Positions 18,020 to 26,806 of a stretch of DNA of 64,000 nucleotides are shown piece by piece. Source of the DNA: RYN-230 sp963770535 (GTDB taxonomy: Bacteria; Actinomycetota; Actinomycetes; Streptosporangiales; Streptosporangiaceae); NCBI GenBank assembly GCA_963770535.1, contig CAVYPZ010000007.1, positions 124,001-188,000 on the forward strand. Reading direction: 5' to 3'. A program made the translations under genes and the position numbers. The notes beneath the pieces were generated by a model. It was not told the DNA's origin. It worked only from the letters and a program-made list of their open reading frames with translations, and ran no database searches. Numbering within the stretch: the first letter of the stretch is position 1; each line of letters opens with the position of its first letter.

Positions 18020-18859
18020 GTGGTGCCGCTGACACGTGAGCTTGACCCCACGGCGGGGCCCTTAGATTTCTTCGGCGCTGAGGTTCGCCGCTGGCGGACC
18101 GCGGCCGGGTTGAGCCAGGAACAGCTGGGTCAGAAGGTTGGCTACTCCGGCGCCCAGGTCGGCAAGGTCGAGACCGGCGAGCGCACGCCCTCCCCCGACT
18201 TCGTTGAGTACTGCGACCGGGCGCTCCCCGATGCCGGGGGCCTGTTCGCACGAATCTACGATCTGGCCCGCCGCTGGGACGGCAGCTATCCGTCCTGGTT
18301 CACCGAATGGGTCGAAGCCGAGCGGCGGGCCATCTCGCTGCACACCTGGGAACCCTTGCTGATCCCTGGACTGCTTCAGACGCCCGACTATGCCCAGGCG
18401 CTGTTCAAGGCGTGGCGGTCAGCCGGTAGTGACGAGGAGCTGGACCAGCTCGTCAGTGCCCGCATCGAGCGGCAGGCCATCTTCGAGCAGCCCAAGCCGC
18501 CATCTCTATGGGCAGTCATCGACGAAGGAGTGCTTACCCGCTGCATCGGCAGCGCGCAGACCATGCATGGCCAACTGGAGCACCTGATGGACGCGTCCGA
18601 TCGGTACAAGATCACGGTCCAGGTCGTCCCCGTCGCAGCCGGCGCGCACGTAGGGCTGTTGGGCGCGTTCGCCATCGCTGCCTTCGAGAACGCACCGGGT
18701 ATCGTCTACATGGAGTCACCCGATGTGGGCCACACCACGGAGAAGTCATCCGTAGTGGCGAAGGTCAGCGAAACCTTCGACATGCTGCGAGCAGAAGCGC
18801 TGCCCCGCGGGCCCTCACGAGACTTGATCAGGAAAGTGGCAGAGGAACGATGGACCTGA
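18020..18859 (+). CDS. HTH regulator with DUF5753 sensor domain
   Basis: A 279-residue protein with an N-terminal XRE helix-turn-helix (VRRWRTAAGLSQEQLGQKVG, YSGAQVGKVETGERTPSPDF) followed by the DUF5753 domain (HTWEPLLIPGLLQTPDYAQAL, IERQAIF, LWAVIDEGVLTRCIG, VQVVPVAAGAHVGLLGAF, VYMESPDVGHTTE). In Streptomyces this type (Scr1/BldB-linked family) pairs with a DUF397 partner. The GTG at 18020 is used. It diverges from the ATPase gene, and its TGA overlaps the DUF397 start. Confidence 0.9.
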   Translation: MVPLTRELDPTAGPLDFFGAEVRRWRTAAGLSQEQLGQKVGYSGAQVGKVETGERTPSPDFVEYCDRALPDAGGLFARIYDLARRWDGSYPSWFTEWVEAERRAISLHTWEPLLIPGLLQTPDYAQALFKAWRSAGSDEELDQLVSARIERQAIFEQPKPPSLWAVIDEGVLTRCIGSAQTMHGQLEHLMDASDRYKITVQVVPVAAGAHVGLLGAFAIAAFENAPGIVYMESPDVGHTTEKSSVVAKVSETFDMLRAEALPRGPSRDLIRKVAEERWT

Positions 18860-19053
18860 GCAACGCCACCTGGCGAAAGAGCAGCTACAGCGGCGGGAAC
18901 GGCGGCAACTGCGTCGAAGTCGCCTCGCTGCCTGACCACAGCCACGCTGTCCGCGACTCGAAGTCCCCCGAGGGCCCGAAGCTCGTGTTCGCTCTCGAGA
19001 CATGGCGGACCTTCACCACTGCCGTTAAGGGCGGAGCCTTCGACCTCGGCTGA
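18850..19053 (+). CDS. DUF397 protein, partner of the DUF5753 regulator
   Basis: A 67-residue protein with the full DUF397 pattern: WRKSSYSGGNGGNCVEVASL, AVRDSKSPEGPKLVF, then WRTFTTAVKGGAFDL. ATG at 18850 overlaps the end of the DUF5753 gene by 10 bases. In known Scr1/Scr2 pairs the small protein is the target or antagonist of the HTH partner, forming a toxin-antitoxin-like or developmental switch; that role is inferred here. Confidence 0.93.
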   Translation: MDLSNATWRKSSYSGGNGGNCVEVASLPDHSHAVRDSKSPEGPKLVFALETWRTFTTAVKGGAFDLG

Positions 19054-19065
19054 AACCCAGACCAG

Positions 19066-20577
19066 TTACCGCGCCGGGCCCCGTGGGCGCGAAGGGCCTT
19101 CACTGCGAACTGGTGGGGCTGCCTGCTGACCGCCTGCCTCGCCTAGCGAGCCAGTTCCTGACAGGAACGTGCCAGGTGGGAATGGGAACTCGTCTTGGCT
19201 GCGCTCAGCTGAGGTGCGGGCCCGGGTGCGCCTGCCCGATGGCGAGGTGACGTAGCCGGGCATCGCGGTCCGCAGATGTTCGGCTGCTCGGCGGGCGGCA
19301 GCGGCCTGCGCGGCGAGGCGCTGGGCTTCCCGCAGCTCAGCGATGGCTTCGGCGAGCCTGGCGAAACGGATGAGCAGTGTCATCTCGGCGCGCGGTACAT
19401 CCGACACGACGGACGTGACGGTGGACAGTAGACGGGCCGTGCGGCGCAGGTTGTTCCCCGGCAGACCCGGAGTGGGAATCCGGCCGTACGGGGCGCGGGC
19501 GGCGCGGTCGTAGGAGTCGGCCGCCTGGCGGAGCACCCGGCTGCCCAGCGCGGCCGCGGCGGCATGCATGGTGTCGGCCGCAGCCCAGGCAGCGTCGGCG
19601 GCCACCGCTGGGTCAGTGGCGGCGACGTTCCGGATCTGCTCCGCGGCACCCGCCGCTGTGCGCGCGGCATGCTCCGAGATCGCGGCTCGTTCTGCTGCGG
19701 TGAACCTGTCACCAGGCCGGGGGCCGGTGGCCTGCCAGCGGCGGCGGAGCTTGGGCAGGGTCAGGTCCGCCGCGAGCTTGCCGCCGCCAAACCAGACCGG
19801 CGCACCCGCCCGCGTGGTGTCGTGCGGCAACGCGACCGCGTAGCCCGTCACCTCGCCCGGATTGCGTGTGCTGAACCGCTTACGGACCAGGATGCTGGCC
19901 TGGTCCAGGCGGGCGAAGAACTCCTGCTCGCTAGCCGTCCCGGCGGCGGCTGTGCTGACGGCGCGCCGAAGCGTGATCCGGGGTGCTTCCGGCAGTCTGC
20001 GGCGGCGCGCTTTCTCTGACTCCGGCCGGGTCGGGCGGCGTGCTGCGGTCCGGTCACGCGGAGCGGTCCGGCGCAGCCCGAACCGCTGCTCCGCTACCCG
20101 GCACGCCTCGCCGACGCGGAAATAGTCGTTCCAGGTCTGGGGCCGCGTCCCGTCCTGGCGGGCCAGCATGGCCACAAGGTGGATGTGATCCGGGGCGTGC
20201 CGGACCGCGACCCACCGGACCGCGTCATCCTCCTGGCCGTACGGAGCCAGGCCGGTGCGGTGCATGATCTCGCAAGCGACCTGCGCCCATTCGTCATCGG
20301 AGAGGTTCCGGTCATTCGGAGCGGCCCGGACGGAGCAGTGCCATACGGGGCGGGGGGATCCGGGCCGGCCCAGGGCGGCGTGTGGTTGCTGGAGCAGGCC
20401 AGCGAGGTCCCGGAAATCGCGGCGGCCGTCCTCGCGTAGCCGTGGTTCCAGTTCGGCGGGGTGCCGCCAGCCTGCCACGATGTGCGGATCGGTGTGCTCG
20501 GCCTGGCGACCAGGGCCGAACAGGTAGTAGATCAGCCCGGTAACACGCTGGCCGTGTGGGCTGACCTTGCCGATCAT
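19066..20577 (-). CDS. Relaxase (MobA-type) of the mobilizable element
   Basis: A 503-residue relaxase. The N-terminal domain has a candidate catalytic Tyr in GLIYYLFGPG, the strand motif WHCSVRAAPNDR and the metal-binding motif RHAPDHIHLVAML (His-x-x-x-Asp-His-x-His), as in Relaxase/VirD2 family enzymes that nick oriT. The C-terminal half is Arg/Ala-rich and helical, probably a DNA or partner-binding tail. ATG at 20577 overlaps the mobC TGA (ATGA), so both are coexpressed. No helicase or primase domain is evident. It converges on the DUF397 gene with 12 bases between. Confidence 0.88.
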   Translation of the reverse strand: MIGKVSPHGQRVTGLIYYLFGPGRQAEHTDPHIVAGWRHPAELEPRLREDGRRDFRDLAGLLQQPHAALGRPGSPRPVWHCSVRAAPNDRNLSDDEWAQVACEIMHRTGLAPYGQEDDAVRWVAVRHAPDHIHLVAMLARQDGTRPQTWNDYFRVGEACRVAEQRFGLRRTAPRDRTAARRPTRPESEKARRRRLPEAPRITLRRAVSTAAAGTASEQEFFARLDQASILVRKRFSTRNPGEVTGYAVALPHDTTRAGAPVWFGGGKLAADLTLPKLRRRWQATGPRPGDRFTAAERAAISEHAARTAAGAAEQIRNVAATDPAVAADAAWAAADTMHAAAAALGSRVLRQAADSYDRAARAPYGRIPTPGLPGNNLRRTARLLSTVTSVVSDVPRAEMTLLIRFARLAEAIAELREAQRLAAQAAAARRAAEHLRTAMPGYVTSPSGRRTRARTSAERSQDEFPFPPGTFLSGTGSLGEAGGQQAAPPVRSEGPSRPRGPAR

Positions 20578-21026
20578 TGCCCGATCCGTTTCCGCACTTC
20601 CTCGGCGGCCTGGTCGAGGAGCCGGGCCCGGCGGATGCTTTCCGCCGCGTATGGGAGCAGGTCGCCGCTGCGCTGGCCGGTGGCGTTCAGCTTGGCCACG
20701 GCCTGGTTCAGATTGACACCAATGCGGCGGACCAGCCCCGCGGCCCGCATGAACTCGCCCAGCGCCTCCCGCAGCGGGAACTCGCCCGGGCATGTGCCAC
20801 TGCGAGCAGCAGCCAGCACCATCTGTGCCGCGTACGCGCCCTTGGCCAGCCCGGCCCGCCGAGCGGCCGCGCCGACCTCAGCGAATTCCTCCTCGCTGAG
20901 ATCGAACCGCACCGTGCGCGGCCGCTTCACCGCCTGGCGGGGACCGGCGCCGTGGCCGTGCGCTCGCCGCTGACGGAACGTGCTGCCTGCTGTCCATGAC
21001 TCCTGTGCCGTCCCGATGCATGCCAC
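20574..21026 (-). CDS. MobC-type relaxosome accessory protein
   Basis: A 150-residue protein. After a basic unstructured start it has a ribbon-helix-helix-like part (RPRTVRFDLSEEEFAEVGAA, ARRAGLAKGAYAAQMVL) and the MobC motif MRAAGLVRRIGVNLNQAVAKLNATG. MobC proteins bind oriT and assist the relaxase. The GTG at 21026 is the furthest start; a later GTG before KRPRTVRF is possible. The end overlaps the relaxase start by 4 bases. Confidence 0.87.
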   Translation of the reverse strand: MACIGTAQESWTAGSTFRQRRAHGHGAGPRQAVKRPRTVRFDLSEEEFAEVGAAARRAGLAKGAYAAQMVLAAARSGTCPGEFPLREALGEFMRAAGLVRRIGVNLNQAVAKLNATGQRSGDLLPYAAESIRRARLLDQAAEEVRKRIGQ

Positions 21027-21051
21027 CGTTTTGCTCTTACTGCCATTTCTT

Positions 21052-21108
21052 GGCTGTCATCATTAGGCGGGAACCTTCATATGACAGCCGTATGGCCATT
21101 GTGCAATG
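21052..21108. other. Inverted repeats upstream of mobC, candidate oriT or mob promoter region
   Basis: GGCTGTCAT at 21052-21060 and ATGACAGCC at 21081-21089 form a perfect 9-bp inverted repeat with a 20-base loop. CATTG and CAATG form a second small palindrome at 21097-21108. The 356-bp gap between mobC and the nuclease gene is AT-richer than the rest, as origins of transfer usually are, and oriT normally lies next to mobC. The nick site cannot be identified by eye. Confidence 0.45.
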
Positions 21109-21382
21109 ACGGACCGCGCCGGCCCAGAGCTAGCTGAACGTTAGGCCATATCTTGCTCCTTTCGTCTGCCGCCTGGTCTATGACCAAGGATGAATATCTT
21201 TCTCCAGGTAAATTGACTTACTTCATTCAAGCTGATAGAGCCACGACTTCGCTCGGCGAGGTCTCGTTATGTTCAGCGCAGTTGGCCTTCTCCTCCGCTA
21301 GGACCTTGCGTCTCTTGCCAAGACCGACTGTGCGAGTTACGTTCCCCCCAAGGGCCAACTGCCAATCGTCAGCGGGTGTGTG

Positions 21383-22966
21383 ATGACGCGTGGTTCGGGT
21401 TCGTCAGGGTCGTACCGGGACTGGGAGAGGGAACGTCGAGCGCAGCAGCGAGCCGAGGAACAGGCAACGCGGTTAAGGGAACAGCAGCGCAAGGCACGTG
21501 AGCGCGAGCGTGCGGCGCAGGAGGCGGCTGCCAGAGATAAGGAAGCAGCAGCCAAGACCCGCGCCATCGAGCGTCGGGTAGCAGAACTTGAGGGTGTGCT
21601 GCAATCGTCACTCCCCCGAGATCCCCGGATCAACATCGACTCTCTACGGCGCCGCGTGACAGTCCCTCCCTTTGATCTTGGCCAACTGAGGGTCCCTCTG
21701 CCGCCTCCTGACTGGGTGGACTTTGAGCCCGAACCGCCACGAGGTATCCGCCGCATGCTCAGTGGCCAGCAGCGCTACGAAGCTGCCGTAGACATGGCCC
21801 AGGAAGCGTTTCGGCAGGCCGAGCAAGATCATCAGCGCCGCGAGGTCGAACGGCGCAGGCAGGTAGTCATAGCGCGTCGGAAGCATGAAGGCCAAGTCGC
21901 CGAAGCGGAACGTGAGGTCGCTCAGCACAACGCTCAAATCGAGCAGATGGCTGTAGGCCTCCGCGATATGGACCGCTTTGCGGTCAGCCAGTACGTTCAG
22001 ATGGTTCTGGATCGCTCGCCCTATCCAGCAGGATTCCCGGCGGAACGCAGCGCCGGTTACGTGCCTGAATCTTCACTGCTGGCCGTGGAGTGGTATCTCC
22101 CCCCGGTCGAAGTCGTCCCAGGCGAGAAGGCGTTCCGCCACGTTAAGATCCACAAGGCGGTTGAGCCAACGGCCCGACCGCTAGCAGAGTCGGGGAAGCT
22201 ATACCAAAGCGTTATAGCCCAGATAGCGCTTCGAACAGTTCGCGAGGTCTTCGACGCCACCTCTGAGGACACAGTCAGCACCGTCGTATTCAACGGTCGC
22301 GTCCACGCCGTTGACCCGCTGACGGGCCAAAAGATTCAGCCTCACCTCATAACGCTGAGGGCTACCCGGGAGCAATTCTCACGGCTTGTGCTTGATGAGC
22401 CCAAGTTCAAGCCAGTCGAATGCGTGCGCAAGTACTTCTTTGCCGATGTCTCTCCACATCCTGACGAGCTGATCCCTGTTGAGCCGGTCATGCCATACAG
22501 CATGGCTGATCCGCGGATCGTAGAGCCAGTTGACGTCATCTCCGACATCGACAAGAGGCCCAACCTACTCGACTACAGTCCAAAGGAGTTTGAAAGCTTC
22601 ATCCAGAACCTCTTCGCCAAGATGGGCTTCGATACCAAGCTGTACCAGGCCAGCGGCGACGGCGGAATCGATTGCGTCGCCTACGATCCTCATCCGATCA
22701 CTGGTGGGAAGTTCATCGTCCAGGCCAAGCTCTACACCCGGACGGTTCAACCAACGCATGTACGCGACCTCTGGGGCACAGTGCAACACGAGGGCGCCAC
22801 CAAGGGAATCATGATAACCACCTCCGGCTACGGTCCAGACAGTTACAAGTTCGTCGGCGGCAAGCCACTCAATCTGATCGACGGCAGTGGTCTCCTGTCT
22901 CTCTGCCAGCAGAATGAGATACCAGCCCGTATCCTAGATCGCGGTTTCAGAAAAAAGCAGACTTGA
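21383..22966 (+). CDS. Mrr-like restriction endonuclease with coiled-coil N-terminus
   Basis: A 527-residue protein. Residues 10-80 and 120-190 are highly charged coiled coil (Arg/Glu/Gln-rich). The C-terminal domain is a PD-(D/E)xK nuclease of the Mrr_cat/REase type: LLDYSPKEFESFIQNLFAKM, then GDGGIDCVAYDP with Asp430, and FIVQAKLYT with Gln447 and Lys449, followed by VRDLWGTVQHEGATKGIMITT. It is alone on its strand, without a methyltransferase, so it fits a type IV (modified-DNA-targeting) or Lhr/Mrr-like defence nuclease. Start ATG 21383 (GTG 21380 also possible). GC content is lower than neighbours, suggesting separate acquisition. Confidence 0.85.
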   Translation: MTRGSGSSGSYRDWERERRAQQRAEEQATRLREQQRKARERERAAQEAAARDKEAAAKTRAIERRVAELEGVLQSSLPRDPRINIDSLRRRVTVPPFDLGQLRVPLPPPDWVDFEPEPPRGIRRMLSGQQRYEAAVDMAQEAFRQAEQDHQRREVERRRQVVIARRKHEGQVAEAEREVAQHNAQIEQMAVGLRDMDRFAVSQYVQMVLDRSPYPAGFPAERSAGYVPESSLLAVEWYLPPVEVVPGEKAFRHVKIHKAVEPTARPLAESGKLYQSVIAQIALRTVREVFDATSEDTVSTVVFNGRVHAVDPLTGQKIQPHLITLRATREQFSRLVLDEPKFKPVECVRKYFFADVSPHPDELIPVEPVMPYSMADPRIVEPVDVISDIDKRPNLLDYSPKEFESFIQNLFAKMGFDTKLYQASGDGGIDCVAYDPHPITGGKFIVQAKLYTRTVQPTHVRDLWGTVQHEGATKGIMITTSGYGPDSYKFVGGKPLNLIDGSGLLSLCQQNEIPARILDRGFRKKQT

Positions 22967-23118
22967 CCACGCCAGAATAGCCTTTGTGGCGGCCTGTCGG
23001 AGCAAACTTTAAGCGCTACTGCTCTCTATACTAGGTCGCGCTATCAGAAACCCTTAGCTCCAGCCTGGTTTAAATGAGATTCATCGCGCTGGGCTACTTG
23101 TTCTTCCGTAACGAGCGC

Positions 23119-23661
23119 TTAGGTATCACGGATATGGTCATTCCACCACTTTAGATGAGGGTCCGAGCGAGTGGGTAGGAAGCTAGCCCGGTCACGTACC
23201 CGGATGAGCATCTGTCGGAGTTCATCGTTGTTCAGCCGCGCGGCCTCCGCATATGCATGCAGCAACGCCACAGTCCGTTCGGGCTCGGCCAGGCGTCGCT
23301 CCGTACAGAGTCGTCGCGCTCGGCGGTCGTCGGTGGCTAGGTCGATACGCTGATGAATGGCCAGCGCGATCGTGGCGGCCTCACCATCGTCCACGATCGA
23401 CGCGAGCTCCAAGTACAGCGTCAGTTCCGAGGGTGCGAGCTCGCGGATCTCCAGGGTCTCACTCGATATGAATTGATCAAGGTTGATAGGCGTCAGCACG
23501 GTCGTGCCCTTGATGATGTCGCGAAGATATCCAGCCTCGGAAGCGGTCTGCGCGGCGATGATGAAGGTCACTTGCAGCGCGTCGGCGATCTCGTTCAGCC
23601 TGCCGGCCGCGGCAAGGTTGATGGCTACACATGCGTCGAGAAGGAGTTTGCGGCGCGGCAC
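23119..23661 (-). CDS. PIN-domain nuclease, last gene of a four-gene cassette
   Basis: A 180-residue protein with the acidic PIN signature: LLLDACVAINLAA with Asp9, a conserved Glu in QTASEAGYL, VDDGEAATIALA and IDLATDDRRARRL. PIN proteins are Mg-dependent ribonucleases, often toxins or effectors. The GTG start at 23661 begins 4 bases after the TGA of the HTH-ImmA/IrrE gene, so it depends on the upstream genes for expression. There is no classic small antitoxin; control may instead come from the protease/HTH protein in front. Confidence 0.84.
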   Translation of the reverse strand: MPRRKLLLDACVAINLAAAGRLNEIADALQVTFIIAAQTASEAGYLRDIIKGTTVLTPINLDQFISSETLEIRELAPSELTLYLELASIVDDGEAATIALAIHQRIDLATDDRRARRLCTERRLAEPERTVALLHAYAEAARLNNDELRQMLIRVRDRASFLPTRSDPHLKWWNDHIRDT

Positions 23662-23665
23662 TTTG

Positions 23666-24877
23666 TCACCCCAACGCCTCGGCCAGATCGACGATCTGGG
23701 ATGCCCCGTCGTCTGACACGTCGCGAGTCTCGGTCAGCCGCTGGTAGACCCGTCGCGCCCCGACGATGTCCGTGCTGAGGTACCGGGCGAGCTGAGACTC
23801 GGTGATCTCTCCATCGGCATAGAGCTGGGTGGCCAGGATTCGGTAATGAAACGGCAGCGAATCGGCCGCCTGCTCTTCGCCGGCCTCCAGGCCCAGCAGC
23901 TGCGCGGCAGCTCGCGGCTGGAAGTTGTTATCCCGTAGCCTCTCCCAGGTTCCTGGGCGAACTAGTCGCAAATCTTCCAGCCGGAGCGTGAGGGCCTGGA
24001 CCGAGACCTGGTAGGCATGGGCCAGCTGGACGAGCGCCGCAGCCGTGACCTGACCTTCTCTGCTTCGCTTCAGCTCATTGAAGCGGCGAAGCAGCCCAGT
24101 GCGAGGCATGAGGAAGTTAGCCGCGAACGCATCCGCGAATCGCTCGGTTTCCGGCGGCTGACGCCGGTGACCGACGAGCGTGACCTCGGCCCGCTCACGC
24201 GAGACCAGGAAGTGCGCGTACTCGTGGGCCAGGGTCCAGCGACGGCGCTCGGCCGGATGACGAGCATTCAGGGCAACGCAGCCGCCCAACGGCTCTACAT
24301 AGACAAAGAGACCGGCCACCCTGGAAGGCAAGGGCTCGATGAAGATCCGAAGTCCCGCATCGACCTCAAGAATCTCACGAAGCCGCTGGATAGGACCATC
24401 GCCGATACCCAGCCGGTTGCGCTCCTCTGTTGCCAAGTCCTCCGCTGCCTGAGCAGGTTCGAGATGATCGATCCGCCGGACCGGCGGATACTGTCCGGGC
24501 GGTCCGGCCCCGGCACGGCGCAGCAAGTCGAGATAGTTATCCGCGAGTTCCTCCAGGCGCGCGATCAGCTGCGGCAGGTCGTCCGTCTCAGGTGCCGAGG
24601 CAAGGGCAGCGCGGAACCGGGCCCCGATAGCTACTGGCGGTGCCGTCGGTCGCAGCAGCTCGCTGACCGGTCGGTCATAAAGCCTGGCCAAACTGACCAG
24701 CTCGGCGGGCTGGACCTCGCGGCTACCCTTCTCCATGGCGATGAGCAAGGGCCGGCTTACTTTTAGCTCCACGGCGGCCTGAGCCTGGGTCAGGCCGCGT
24801 GCCTCCCTGGCAGCGCGCAGCCGGGAACCAAGCGGACCGCCGCCGGTTTCTACCTCTGGTCGCTCTTCGTCTCGCAT
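23666..24877 (-). CDS. HTH plus ImmA/IrrE-type metallopeptidase
   Basis: A 403-residue protein. The N-terminal XRE domain is LRAAREARGLTQAQAAVELK, VSRPLLIAMEKGSREVQ. It is followed by an ImmA/IrrE (COG2856) domain with zinc motif HEYAH (His218, Glu219, His222) and the downstream ERFADAFAANFLMP element. A C-terminal domain follows (ITESQLARYLSTDIVGAR). Such proteins sense damage or phage signals and cleave a repressor or another partner. ATG 24877 overlaps the QueC-like gene by 28 bases. It probably autoregulates the cassette promoter, where a 13-bp palindrome lies at 26807-26819; that is inference. Confidence 0.88.
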   Translation of the reverse strand: MRDEERPEVETGGGPLGSRLRAAREARGLTQAQAAVELKVSRPLLIAMEKGSREVQPAELVSLARLYDRPVSELLRPTAPPVAIGARFRAALASAPETDDLPQLIARLEELADNYLDLLRRAGAGPPGQYPPVRRIDHLEPAQAAEDLATEERNRLGIGDGPIQRLREILEVDAGLRIFIEPLPSRVAGLFVYVEPLGGCVALNARHPAERRRWTLAHEYAHFLVSRERAEVTLVGHRRQPPETERFADAFAANFLMPRTGLLRRFNELKRSREGQVTAAALVQLAHAYQVSVQALTLRLEDLRLVRPGTWERLRDNNFQPRAAAQLLGLEAGEEQAADSLPFHYRILATQLYADGEITESQLARYLSTDIVGARRVYQRLTETRDVSDDGASQIVDLAEALG

Positions 24878-26208
24878 AACGCCGCCGATCTGTCGCCTCT
24901 GAGCCCGAACGAAGCAAGATCCAATACTCCCCACTCCCGGACGTACGCACCGTAGAGCCTGGTCAGCTGAGCTGGGGCAATACGTTCGACATCCATAATG
25001 GGCGGAAACTCTGACACTATGCCCTGCCACTGATCCGCCGTATTGAGGCAGTCGCGAAGGCGTTCGAGCTGCCAGGTCATCGCGGCCAGGGAGCTCGTGC
25101 CAGCAGGCGAGCGAGTTCGGTACCGGGTCACCTCGTCGGCGTCGCTACGTCCTCCCGCGATGAGGGCCTGGCGTCGTAGCAGACACGATGTGCAGGTACC
25201 GCACTGCGCAGCACCGGGCACCCTCGCCGCGAAGGCAGTGTCGCACGAGACCGCAGCAGCAATGATTGAAGCGTCGATCTCCGGGACCGCGCGGACTGCC
25301 TCCGCTTTGGTCAAGAGCAGATACGGTGCCTCGACCTGGAACGATCGGCCTCTGACCGCCGACGCAAGGCCCTCGGCCATTCGCAGCGTCCGCGGATGCA
25401 TCGATCTCGTTGCTTGCGACCCTTCCTGTGATCGCAGGTAAGGCAGGTTGATCGCCCCGATCCCGTTCTCGTATACGCGCAGCCGGTCCTGGCCGAGTGT
25501 CCATGCCGTGGCAATGCCCGTCGCTAGGAATAGCAGGCCTCTGGTCCGCTGGCTGTTCTCGCGCTCAGGCTCCCGCAGCGATACGCGGTACTGGAGCTGC
25601 ACGCACGAGGTGCTTGTGCCACCGTCGAGAGCGCGGACAACCCGACGCTGGGCTGCCTTCATTCGGTTGTTGGTATGCACACTGACGGCGACCGCGTCGG
25701 AACTCCTCAGATCCTGGGCGAGACCAAGAGCGGAATCAAGGCCGCCAGAGAACAAGGCGAGAGGCGAGCCGCGCGGAACGGTATTGAAAAGGAACCCCTG
25801 CCGATTGTCGAGCGGCCCGGCGTCATGGGCGAGCTGAGAAAATTCGATGGTCCACACATCGTCCGTGAGCCATCCCAGGAGGCCAGTCAGCTGCTCGGTA
25901 ACTGAATTCCACAGACTTGGATTACGGACAGGGACCTGTAGCCAGAGTTGCCGTCCCCAGCCAGATCCGTCCGAGCGTTCGCGCTCGCTTGGACGTGGCA
26001 CTAGCCGGTCAGCAGCATGAACCATGGCCGCGAGCTCCAGCAGGTCCGCCGCCACAGGCGGAAGATCACGTGAAAGTCGGCCAATTACTGCACGGCCGTC
26101 CAGTTGAGCCTCGTAACCCAGCCGGAGAGGGCGCCGCTCACTCCCAGGAAACCGGAACCAGCCTGAGCGGTACATAGCGGTGTGATCTTCGTCATCTGCC
26201 GACGTCAT
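24850..26208 (-). CDS. QueC-like PP-loop ATP pyrophosphatase in a putative defence cassette
   Basis: A 452-residue protein. Residues 150-160 are the PP-loop PLALFSGGLDS used by ATP pyrophosphatases. Further on are YENGIGAINLP and the zinc-ligand set Cys322, Cys336, Cys339, Cys342 (CDTAF, then QCGTCTSCLLRR) characteristic of QueC, which makes 7-cyano-7-deazaguanine. It is nearly twice the length of housekeeping QueC (about 220-240), with a 140-residue unrelated N-terminal part. No other queuosine genes are near. Long QueC-like proteins occur in immune systems such as Qat and type IV CBASS, so a defence role modifying a protein or nucleic acid is more likely than queuosine synthesis. The ATG overlaps the preceding gene (ATGA). 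Confidence 0.85.
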   Translation of the reverse strand: MTSADDEDHTAMYRSGWFRFPGSERRPLRLGYEAQLDGRAVIGRLSRDLPPVAADLLELAAMVHAADRLVPRPSERERSDGSGWGRQLWLQVPVRNPSLWNSVTEQLTGLLGWLTDDVWTIEFSQLAHDAGPLDNRQGFLFNTVPRGSPLALFSGGLDSALGLAQDLRSSDAVAVSVHTNNRMKAAQRRVVRALDGGTSTSCVQLQYRVSLREPERENSQRTRGLLFLATGIATAWTLGQDRLRVYENGIGAINLPYLRSQEGSQATRSMHPRTLRMAEGLASAVRGRSFQVEAPYLLLTKAEAVRAVPEIDASIIAAAVSCDTAFAARVPGAAQCGTCTSCLLRRQALIAGGRSDADEVTRYRTRSPAGTSSLAAMTWQLERLRDCLNTADQWQGIVSEFPPIMDVERIAPAQLTRLYGAYVREWGVLDLASFGLRGDRSAALCETKSDQR

Positions 26209-26792
26209 AGCGAGTCCAGGTTCGTGTCGAGCAGATCTGCCAGCGCCCGCTTTTGCCCTCGCCTCGCCGGCGCCCGCAGTCCTTCACCTGTCGGTCGAGA
26301 GGCAAATCTAGCGGCTAGCTTGGCCATCGGGTCTCCGGCCAGCGCGGCGGTCATCACTGCTCGAAGATCGCCATACCCGTAGGACTCTTGCGGCAACGCC
26401 TGGACCATCCGGTCGAATCCGTAGTGGTAGGCGAGGTCCTTGACGACTCGTCGGGCGAGCAGCAGGGTCGCGTCGGCAGGTGAGACGAGGGCAAGCTCGC
26501 GCTGCATGGTCGTGGCCAGAGTCGCGGCCGCCCGCTCGGCGATTTTCGTTGGCACATGCTCGCGACCTGCCGGGGGGTCGAAGTGAACCGAGTCTCCCCT
26601 CCATGCAGCCTCGCGCATCTTCTCGGCGAGGCTTGGCAGCGACGGGATCCCGTGAATGGTCCTGATCGTGGCGGCTAGCGCCTTCGTGACGGCGTCACCA
26701 ACGCGATCGGCCGGATCGTGCCCTTGCAGGCAGCGAAGCACCTTTCGCCACGCCGGCGAGAGGTATCGGGGGAATCGGTCATCGTCAGGCAT
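26205..26792 (-). CDS. Unrecognised 195-residue protein, first gene of the QueC-ImmA/IrrE-PIN cassette
   Basis: ATG at 26792 is preceded by GGGAGGTTGCC, the best ribosome-binding site of the cassette. The protein is soluble and mostly helical: FPRYLSPAWRKVLRCLQG, VTKALAATIRTIHGIPSLP, ERAAATLATTMQRELALV, LLLARRVVKDLAYHYGFDRM, and a basic C-terminus (ARRGQKRALADLLDTN). I recognise no family. Its stop overlaps the QueC-like start by 4 bases, so it is stoichiometrically coupled to it and is the natural candidate for the substrate or scaffold of the QueC-like enzyme. It lacks the MG start reported for some QueC-modified proteins. Confidence 0.68.
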   Translation of the reverse strand: MPDDDRFPRYLSPAWRKVLRCLQGHDPADRVGDAVTKALAATIRTIHGIPSLPSLAEKMREAAWRGDSVHFDPPAGREHVPTKIAERAAATLATTMQRELALVSPADATLLLARRVVKDLAYHYGFDRMVQALPQESYGYGDLRAVMTAALAGDPMAKLAARFASRPTGEGLRAPARRGQKRALADLLDTNLDSL

Positions 26793-26806
26793 GGCAACCT
26801 CCCGCC

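Noticed and set aside
24850..26208. Housekeeping queC of queuosine synthesis
   Set aside because: Length is about twice normal, no queD, queE or queF genes are near, and it is embedded in a mobile cassette.
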